From Cyanophora paradoxa (lineage: Eukaryota; Glaucocystophyceae; Cyanophorales; Cyanophoraceae), in contig QPMI01000185.1 in assembly GCA_004431415.1 (NCBI GenBank), positions 53,646-117,645 of the forward strand: a stretch of 64,000 nucleotides of DNA. The letters run 5' to 3'. Position 1 is the first letter of the stretch; every line of letters starts with the position of its first letter. Position numbers and translations under genes: made by a program. The notes beneath the pieces were generated by a model that saw only the letters and a list, made by a program, of their open reading frames with translations, was not told where the DNA came from and ran no database searches. Below are positions 39,463 through 46,096 of this stretch, in pieces.

Positions 39463-40367
39463 TTCGATGTTATATCAATAAAATCGATTAATTTATTTGA
39501 ATTTGCACATGAATTTGCATATTTTATATGCATTTTCAATTAATTTAATCGATGTTATATCGATAAACTCGATTAATCGATATTGTATCTTAATTAGAGT
39601 TAATCGGAATTATATCAATAACTTCGATTGATCTTAATTGAATTCTAAATGAATCTAATCGGAATTATATCAATAAATTCGATTAAATCATGTTCTTTTC
39701 CGATTAAATCAATTAAATATTCAACTTTGTGAACTCTTAGTCTCCTTGAATTTCTTAAGATGACTCAACTTAGTCAACTTAGTCAACTTTGTTACCATAA
39801 TCAATCAGGGTGGACTCACTTTTAGATCAACTTTGAAATTTCAAGCAAAATCAACTTTGATTTCAAAAGTGGATCTCCTAAGTGGACTCAAAATGTTCAC
39901 TTTGTGATACATGTTTGCTCAAATCCTTACTGTTTATGGTCAGGGTTGACTAAGTGGGGGGAGTTGACACATTTTTTGAAATCCTTTTTAGAAAACTTTA
40001 GGTCCCAAATATTTCCTGTGAAATTTGAGTCAACTCAACCCACTTATTCAACCCTTGCATTGAATTCGTAACATAATCCATATACTTTTACTACTTTTAC
40101 GATTAATATGAGTCAACCTTGAGTCCACTTTAATATAAATATTATATAATAGGGGGAATGAAGGGGAGATGCTGAGCTTTATTGTAAGGAAATCGAATAG
40201 TATTCGAAATACTTGACATTGCTTAATGTAGGGTGCATTCATATTTCGGCTACATCATACAGTAGAATTTCTATCGTAAAGAATGACCGGAATCCGGAAA
40301 ATAATCATTGTAGAAAGCTATTGTAATAAAAAATGTAAATCACCCTGATCATCATTATAGAAACCCA
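39463..40367. repeat. AT-rich non-coding terminal region with iteron-like repeats
   Basis: No ORF is credible. Four imperfect copies of TCGATGTTATATCAATAAA followed by TCGATTAAT start near 39464, 39549, 39604 and 39659. Bases 39760-39800 hold AGTCAACTT repeated in tandem, and TGAGTCAAC/GTTGAC motifs recur to about 40120. A gene-free, repeat-rich stretch next to a terminal hairpin resembles the end region of a linear viral genome; an origin role is inference. Confidence 0.55.
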
Positions 40368-40766
40368 TCAAAACGGAAATCTTTCATGTTTATGTCTCTC
40401 AGTCTTCTCAAATGTGAGGAAATTCATTGTTTTATCGATCTCATCTGCAACTGCTTGTGTTTTATGCTGAGCTTCTTTACCACAACTGAATATATCAATT
40501 GCTAACATGCCTTCATTGGAATAACAATGAGCTGTACAATGGCTTTCATCTAATAGCAGAACCAATGCAAAACCAGGAGGTGATAGTTTGCCATCAAATA
40601 TCTCACAATGCTTATGAACAATCCTAATACCTTGTCTCAATATAGCTTGTTCAAGGGTTCCCATAATCCAATTACCTAGGAAGCTAACATGCTCATGTCC
40701 TGTTGCAATAGCTGATTTAGCTTTGTAATCAAGCATAATATAAAAGCCTCTGTATTTAGTCTCCAT
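40368..40766 (-). CDS. speD: S-adenosylmethionine decarboxylase, prokaryotic/viral type
   Basis: The enzyme decarboxylates AdoMet to supply aminopropyl groups for spermidine synthesis, using a pyruvoyl group made by self-cleavage before a serine. The 132-residue protein has LLDESHCTAH, with the processing Ser75, and DIFSCGKE. Ser75, His80 and Cys95 show the same spacing (5 and 20) as Ser63, His68 and Cys83 of the Thermotoga enzyme. The length fits the short prokaryotic class, not the long eukaryotic one. The gene has no intron and AT-rich codon use, unlike host genes here. It is the last gene before the repeat-rich end of the viral segment. All key residues are present, so activity is plausible. 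A spermidine synthase is not present in the segment. Confidence 0.87.
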   Translation of the reverse strand: METKYRGFYIMLDYKAKSAIATGHEHVSFLGNWIMGTLEQAILRQGIRIVHKHCEIFDGKLSPPGFALVLLLDESHCTAHCYSNEGMLAIDIFSCGKEAQHKTQAVADEIDKTMNFLTFEKTERHKHERFPF

Positions 40767-40795
40767 TAAGAATACCTTAGAAAAATTAATTAAAC

Positions 40796-41068
40796 CTAAT
40801 CGAACCTAATGCAAACATCCCTATATTCCACTGTGAATGATGAAGTAGCCCTTTTCCTATGTGCTTGACTTTTTCTTTTATTACAGTCCCTACACCCTGA
40901 TCCCTTCACATGATTAAAGGGATAGGTTAGGATCACCTTGTTACACTGCAAACATCTAACAGATACCTTCTCTTGAGCTTTGATGTAATGTGTCTCACTG
41001 TAATCGAATTTATCTTTACCATGGACTGTCATAGCAGCATCAATAAACTTTTTTGTTTTACTATCCAT
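40796..41068 (-). CDS. Small zinc-ribbon protein of the viral/endonuclease-associated type
   Basis: 90 residues. The N-terminus FIDAAMTVHGKDKFDYSETHYI matches the 'F-eka--vHgdkYdYs---Y' repeat found singly or in series in large DNA viruses and beside homing endonucleases (DUF723-like). It is followed by CLQC (Cys39, Cys42) and CRDC (Cys59, Cys62), a four-Cys zinc site with NHVKGSGC between. The basic C-terminus suits nucleic-acid binding. The start is preceded by TATATATAGAGT. Role unknown; a DNA-binding accessory protein is inferred. Confidence 0.65.
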   Translation of the reverse strand: MDSKTKKFIDAAMTVHGKDKFDYSETHYIKAQEKVSVRCLQCNKVILTYPFNHVKGSGCRDCNKRKSQAHRKRATSSFTVEYRDVCIRFD

Positions 41069-41090
41069 ACTCTATATATAATCAACATTC

Positions 41091-41924
41091 TTATGGAGCA
41101 GTATCCTGCCCAAAAATGGGGAAATATCGATTTGTCCCATAGTATTCAGCATAGGTATTCTGCTTTGCAATAAAATCGGTTCTCTCTGCAAACATCACAC
41201 ATTTGTAGATACCAAACTTGGTGGCTCTAACCAGAAACTGATAGTCTTCCAAACCGAAATTGACTCCATGATAAGCAATTCCGAAATTATCATATGGGGT
41301 GATCACAACTGCAAAGTTGGGAGTTCCACCTTCAACTTGGCATACAGCATATACATCTGGTGGAATATCCACAACTACCTTGTAGTGGTCACCAATCTCA
41401 ACAAGAGAGTCTACTACTGCTGTTTGTTCATTCACAACAATGGGGAATATCTTTATAATGTATGGGGCATTCATGCTGGGGACATAGGTTCGAATTCTTG
41501 TGTTGGGATCAATGGGATTGGGTTGATCATTCACAAATAGAGGCGCTCCAACAGCCCCACCAACCCTAAGACCATCACCAATATAAGCTCCCCCCGATTT
41601 GCAGTTAATAGCTCCCGACCTAGATTCAAAAGAATAAGTAGACAGAGGATCTCCATAGCTATCTGGGTCTCCATAATGAGCAGAAAAGTTTGCATTTGTG
41701 ACAAGTAGCTTAGTTGTCTTAACTATTCCATTATTTTTATCACATCTGAGTTCCTGTAATCTCAGCTTGTGGGTGGAACCAAATGTATTCATTGTAGGTT
41801 GGACCTCTGTGGATTGGAGACCTTCCACATCATCAAAAGTAGCATGCTGTAAAACATGGTTTGCTGGGGCAGCTAATGATAGCTGTGGTGTAATAATTCG
41901 TTCAAGTGGGGGTTGCTCAGCCAT
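41091..41924 (-). CDS. Putative virion structural protein, paralogue A
   Basis: 277 residues, related to the next gene: both have LRADKN/LRCDKN, VKTTKLLVTNANF, SGGAYIGDGLRVGG and an 'N-FG-ayhgvNfgle' segment near the C-terminus. Rich in Asn, Gly, Thr and beta-prone segments, with few Lys runs and no membrane span, as in capsid-surface or fibre-base proteins. An in-frame stop lies upstream and AGATATATCCCTTTAATG precedes the start. Family not recognised; a structural role is inferred from composition and from the adjacent fibre genes. Confidence 0.6.
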   Translation of the reverse strand: MAEQPPLERIITPQLSLAAPANHVLQHATFDDVEGLQSTEVQPTMNTFGSTHKLRLQELRCDKNNGIVKTTKLLVTNANFSAHYGDPDSYGDPLSTYSFESRSGAINCKSGGAYIGDGLRVGGAVGAPLFVNDQPNPIDPNTRIRTYVPSMNAPYIIKIFPIVVNEQTAVVDSLVEIGDHYKVVVDIPPDVYAVCQVEGGTPNFAVVITPYDNFGIAYHGVNFGLEDYQFLVRATKFGIYKCVMFAERTDFIAKQNTYAEYYGTNRYFPIFGQDTAP

Positions 41925-41947
41925 TTTACATTAAAGGGATATATCTT

Positions 41948-42793
41948 TTATGGGGTTGGGTCATCAATTACATCTGGTTCCGAATAAAACCCTGTTTGAG
42001 AAAGAGTATCAGGAGTAACACCTCTTAGAGCTGAGACAGCAGCTATATCTGTTCTGATACCCATAACTGTAATTGTATATTTTCCAATATCTGTAACAAA
42101 CAGATCATAGGTGAAATTGTTATTATAAACACAGAATCCTGTGCCAAAATTATCATATCCTTGAACATTGAAATTGTATCTGTGACCTGGCTGGTTATTG
42201 TTGGCTCTACATAAAGAAAGCATTGCAGAAGGAATGACCAGCCCTCTCATTACTCTTTTGGTTCCTTCAATCAATTCAGAGTTTTCAAGTGTGACAGTAT
42301 AACCTTGGTAAAATTGAATAAGTGGCTGTTGTGCAACTGGTATATATAATCGAATTCGTTGGGGGTCTTCAACATTCTGTTCAAGAGTATCTGGGACATC
42401 ATTATACGAAATTGAGGATGAAAGCTGACCTGAAACTCTGCAACCTCCACCAATAAAAGCTCCTCCTGATCTCACAGTAACAGCTGCAGAATTCTTATCG
42501 AAATCAAGGGCTTTCAGATCAACACTGTAAGCATCAGGACCTCCATTTGTAGGTTGGAAGAAGTTTGCATTTGTGACAAGAAGTCGAGTTGTTTTCACCA
42601 CACCTGAATTCTTATCAGCTCTCAGCTCTTTAACTCGAATAATCGAATTTTTATCAAAGGAGTTACCATTGGAGTTGGGTCTCTCTGTGGATTCTAAACC
42701 GCGAACCTCATCATTAACTTCATGCTGGCGAAAGTGCATAGCAGGGGATCCAAGGGAATATATTGGAAGTTGAACTCGATTATATTCACCCAT
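41948..42793 (-). CDS. Putative virion structural protein, paralogue B
   Basis: 281 residues, with the same order of motifs as the 277-residue neighbour 23 bp downstream: YSLGSPAMHFRQHEVNDEVR, IIRVKELRADKNSGVVKTTR, LLVTNANFFQ, VRSGGAFIGGGCRVSG and GYDNFGTGFCVYNNNFTYDLF. Divergence is large enough (perhaps a third identical by eye) for an old duplication. The two may form a hetero-oligomer. No known domain is recognised. Confidence 0.6.
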   Translation of the reverse strand: MGEYNRVQLPIYSLGSPAMHFRQHEVNDEVRGLESTERPNSNGNSFDKNSIIRVKELRADKNSGVVKTTRLLVTNANFFQPTNGGPDAYSVDLKALDFDKNSAAVTVRSGGAFIGGGCRVSGQLSSSISYNDVPDTLEQNVEDPQRIRLYIPVAQQPLIQFYQGYTVTLENSELIEGTKRVMRGLVIPSAMLSLCRANNNQPGHRYNFNVQGYDNFGTGFCVYNNNFTYDLFVTDIGKYTITVMGIRTDIAAVSALRGVTPDTLSQTGFYSEPDVIDDPTP

Positions 42794-42842
42794 TGCTTCT
42801 TTTACTAAGAAGGAAAGAAAAATAAAGCGCTTTGTGAGTTAA

Positions 42843-43188
42843 TTATGGTATTCCATATGCTGTCCAATGGATAGTGCATGTGATACTTCGGCTTGAAGAT
42901 AGAGTAGGGGATGCTATGAATGTCACATAGATAGTGGTATATGTAGATGTGGAGTTTGAGATTCCAATTCTAAAATCTACATCTCCGGGGTTTGTTGCAG
43001 GAGTTCCTTGAAGTGTGGCATTTACAACAGGTGTTTGTGTGTAAAAAGCAGGATTCCAATGTAAAACATATGCATGCTGTGTGTCTTATCACACCACTTG
43101 TAGCTTCGTATTTTCCTGATTTGAAACGTCTTTCTATATCATACCATGTTGGAAGTTGGCTAATTGTGTTGGTTGTTCCCGCATTCAT
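42843..43188 (-). pseudogene. Frameshifted C-terminal part of a fibre-like protein
   Basis: From 43188 the frame reads MNAGTTNTISQLPTWYDIER and continues RRFKSGKYEATSGVIRHT before turning to nonsense; about 80 bases on, another frame reads HAYVLHWNPAFYTQTPVVNA and NPGDVDFRIGISNSTSTY to AYGIP with a stop at 42843-42845. The upstream ORF ending at 43185 also reads sensibly in the shifted frame as CRGNAYARAFYAMNAG. One shift near 43225 and one in the ACACACAG run near 43087 would explain this. It is the likely true C-terminus of the 351-residue ORF. Confidence 0.55.
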
Positions 43189-44240
43189 TGCATAAAATGC
43201 TCTCGCATAAGCATTTCCGCGACACAGTAGGGTTTATCATAGAAGTTTGCTGAATTGTGGAAGAACCAAGTCTCCTCATTTGTCGGTGATGCGGGCGTTA
43301 CTATTGAACCTGATCCTACATACATGGTATTGTTGGCTGTGATTGTGTTGGCTGTGAATGGGTCTAAACTTGGGAAATCCGTGATTTCTGATTTTGTGTG
43401 AGTATGGGCGAAATCTGTGATATTTGCCTTTGTGTGTGTATGTGCAAAATCTGTGATATCTGATTTTGTGTGAGAGTGAGGACCGACAGTCGTAGAAGCT
43501 GTTGGCTTTCCGTATATATTATCCCAATGGAAGTAACCACTGTGTGACGATATAGCGGGGTTTTTGCTCCAACCAACAGTTATCGGACCTGGAAGATAAA
43601 TTCTTTTCGAGCGACTAAATATAATTTTTGGACGAGAACCATCAGTAGCGCTTACATCTGTTACATTCACTTGCAAAATGGCGTCTTTGTCATCATAAGT
43701 TGCTGGATCAGATGGTAGCGGTGGTAATCCTGCTGTAACTGGGATGTCTTCATTATAATAACTTGTAAGATAAATACCCGGTTTGGTATCTATCAATGCA
43801 TCACCACCTGCTGCTACTAATGTTGTTCTTGTGGGTTGTTTAATGTATAATTCGCCTTCCATAGTTGTTCCCGCATCTATTCCTTTGCGATTCAGGTAAT
43901 ATTCACTTAATTGTAATCTTTCAGCGATAGTATCACTCTGATAGAAACTAACCCCATAAAATCCATCACCATTTACTAAATCACCTGCCGATGCAAAACG
44001 TGGTTTTTCATCTATTTGACTCCATGGGTGCCTGTGGTTAGAGTTTGTAATTTCGGAATAATCATGAGTGTGTGCAAAATCTGTGATCTGATCTTTGGTG
44101 TGAGTATGGGCAAAGTCTGTGATCTGATTTTTTGTGTGAGTATGGGTATTAGGAGGAAAGGTTGAAGGTTTCAAAGCCACATTGTCCCAATGAACGAAAC
44201 CAACCTCATTGTCGGTTGCTCTTTGTCGGCTCCATCCCAA
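43185..44240 (-). CDS. Tail-fibre-like protein, copy 3 (351 residues, 3' end frameshifted)
   Basis: Contains runs of the phage-fibre motif HTHTKxQITDFAH (twice near the N-terminus, three times near residues 255-290), each beginning with a GWSxxRA...FHWDN module. The first 211 or so residues are identical to those of the 480-residue ORF because of a 1.1-kb duplication; the rest (LPGPITVGWSKNPAISSHSG and onward) is unique. Fibre proteins of this type trimerise and carry receptor-binding tips. The open start lies inside the end of the upstream ORF in another frame, so the ATG is not secure and the ORF may be a fragment. Confidence 0.6.
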   Translation of the reverse strand: MGWSRQRATDNEVGFVHWDNVALKPSTFPPNTHTHTKNQITDFAHTHTKDQITDFAHTHDYSEITNSNHRHPWSQIDEKPRFASAGDLVNGDGFYGVSFYQSDTIAERLQLSEYYLNRKGIDAGTTMEGELYIKQPTRTTLVAAGGDALIDTKPGIYLTSYYNEDIPVTAGLPPLPSDPATYDDKDAILQVNVTDVSATDGSRPKIIFSRSKRIYLPGPITVGWSKNPAISSHSGYFHWDNIYGKPTASTTVGPHSHTKSDITDFAHTHTKANITDFAHTHTKSEITDFPSLDPFTANTITANNTMYVGSGSIVTPASPTNEETWFFHNSANFYDKPYCVAEMLMREHFMQ

Positions 44241-46096
44241 ATGCCTGTAAAGTGGATTCTGCCCTTCACACCTTTTATTATTATCTTTGTGTAAAACTCA
44301 CAGTTTATTGATGTAAACATAATTGCATTAACGATTCCATCTTCAAGAGCGCTATTCTGAACGGCTTGATAACAATTTACTCGTTTGAGAAAATGCTGAT
44401 ACCCATTTACAGTCTGACCATAAATATCAAAGTATCTACAATTAGACCACTTCACGTGCTGCATGTAAAATGATTTCATACCTTCCGGAACTGTCCATCT
44501 CATCCAATAGCTGCTACAATCAGCATCATTTTCAACAAAAGTATAAATACTTCTCTGACCTGTTCTATATGTTGTCCCCAATAACCAGTTCCCTGCATTG
44601 TCAGTAGAATAGGCTGTTAAGACAATATCGAAATCATAACCTTTTGGTATTGTGGTTCCATCAATTTGTAAAGTGGTAGCATTCACAGTTCCTGTTACAG
44701 TTCCACCTGTGAGAGGTAGATAATTAGCAAGTGCCGCCGTTAATTCGGTATCTGTAACAAAATCTGTAACAGCTAACTGTAATTCTGTATTTGTAACATA
44801 ATCTTTGTTTTCTAAGTAATCATCTGTAACGACACCGGAAAGGGTTGTATTGTGTAAGTTTTTTGCCGCCATTCTCTGATTGACTTCTAAGGCGCCTCCT
44901 GTTGTCGTTTTAATCCACGCCATCTCACATTTCCCGTGATCATCATATGGTTGTCCCGCAAGTGGGACGTAATTGAATTTCGAGCGACTAAATATAATTT
45001 TTGGACGAGAACCATCAGTAGCGCTTACATCTGTTACATTCACTTGCAAAATGGCGTCTTTGTCATCATAAGTTGCTGGATCAGATGGTAGCGGTGGTAA
45101 TCCTGCTGTAACTGGGATGTCTTCATTATAATAACTTGTAAGATAAATACCCGGTTTGGTATCTATCAATGCATCACCACCTGCTGCTACTAATGTTGTT
45201 CTTGTGGGTTGTTTAATGTATAATTCGCCTTCCATAGTTGTTCCCGCATCTATTCCTTTGCGATTCAGGTAATATTCACTTAATTGTAATCTTTCAGCGA
45301 TAGTATCACTCTGATAGAAACTAACCCCATAAAATCCATCACCATTTACTAAATCACCTGCCGATGCAAAACGTGGTTTTTCATCTATTTGACTCCATGG
45401 GTGCCTGTGGTTAGAGTTTGTAATTTCGGAATAATCATGAGTGTGTGCAAAATCTGTGATCTGATCTTTGGTGTGAGTATGGGCAAAGTCTGTGATCTGA
45501 TTTTTTGTGTGAGTATGGGTATTAGGAGGAAAGGTTGAAGGTTTCAAAGCCACATTGTCCCAATGAACGAAACCAACCTCATTGTCGGTTGCTCTTTGTC
45601 GGCTCCATCCCAAATGCCTGTAAAGTGGATTCTGCCCTTCACACCTTTTACTATTATCTTTGTGTAAAACTCACAGTTTATTGATGTAAACATAATTGCA
45701 TTAACGATTCCATCTTCAAGAGCGCTATTCTGAACGGCTTGATAACAATTTACTCGTTTGAGAAAATGCTGATACCCATTTACAGTCTGACCATAAATAT
45801 CAAAGTATCTACAATTAGACCACTTCAAGTGCTGCATGTAAAATGATTTCATACCTTCCGGAACTGTCCATCTCATCCAATAGCTGCTACAATCAGCATC
45901 ATTTTCAACAAAAGTATAAATACTTCTCTGACCTGTTCTATATGTTGTCCCCAATAACCAATTCCCTGCATTGTCAGTAGAATAGGCTGTTAAGACAATA
46001 TCGAAATCATAACCTTTTGGTATTGTGGTTCCATCAATTTGTAAAGTGGTAGCATTCACAGTTCCGGTGACAGTTCCACCTGTTAGAGGTAGATAA
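43606..46096. repeat. 1.1-kb direct duplication within the fibre genes
   Basis: Segment 43606-44723 is almost identical to 44979-46096, an offset of 1373 bp, with only a few differences (for example CACGTGCTG versus CAAGTGCTG). The duplication covers the end of one fibre gene and the beginning of the next, so the 480-residue ORF lies between its halves. Confidence 0.9.
44171..45613 (-). CDS. Tail-fibre-like protein, copy 2 (480 residues)
   Basis: The N-terminal half repeats that of copy 3: GWSRQRATDNEVGFVHWDN, NTHTHTKNQITDFAHTHTKD, then FYQSDTIAERLQLSEYYLNRKGIDAGTTMEGELYI and KPGIYLTSYYNEDIP. The C-terminal half (LPLTGGTVTGTVNATTLQIDG, then VENDADCSSYWMRWTVPEG and NCYQAVQNSALEDGIV) repeats the end of copy 1. 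The last 70 bp overlap the next ORF in another frame. The ATG overlaps the upstream ORF in the same way, so recombination has joined modules out of frame. Function: receptor-binding fibre, inferred. Confidence 0.65.
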   Translation of the reverse strand: MGWSRQRATDNEVGFVHWDNVALKPSTFPPNTHTHTKNQITDFAHTHTKDQITDFAHTHDYSEITNSNHRHPWSQIDEKPRFASAGDLVNGDGFYGVSFYQSDTIAERLQLSEYYLNRKGIDAGTTMEGELYIKQPTRTTLVAAGGDALIDTKPGIYLTSYYNEDIPVTAGLPPLPSDPATYDDKDAILQVNVTDVSATDGSRPKIIFSRSKFNYVPLAGQPYDDHGKCEMAWIKTTTGGALEVNQRMAAKNLHNTTLSGVVTDDYLENKDYVTNTELQLAVTDFVTDTELTAALANYLPLTGGTVTGTVNATTLQIDGTTIPKGYDFDIVLTAYSTDNAGNWLLGTTYRTGQRSIYTFVENDADCSSYWMRWTVPEGMKSFYMQHVKWSNCRYFDIYGQTVNGYQHFLKRVNCYQAVQNSALEDGIVNAIMFTSINCEFYTKIIIKGVKGRIHFTGIWDGADKEQPTMRLVSFIGTMWL

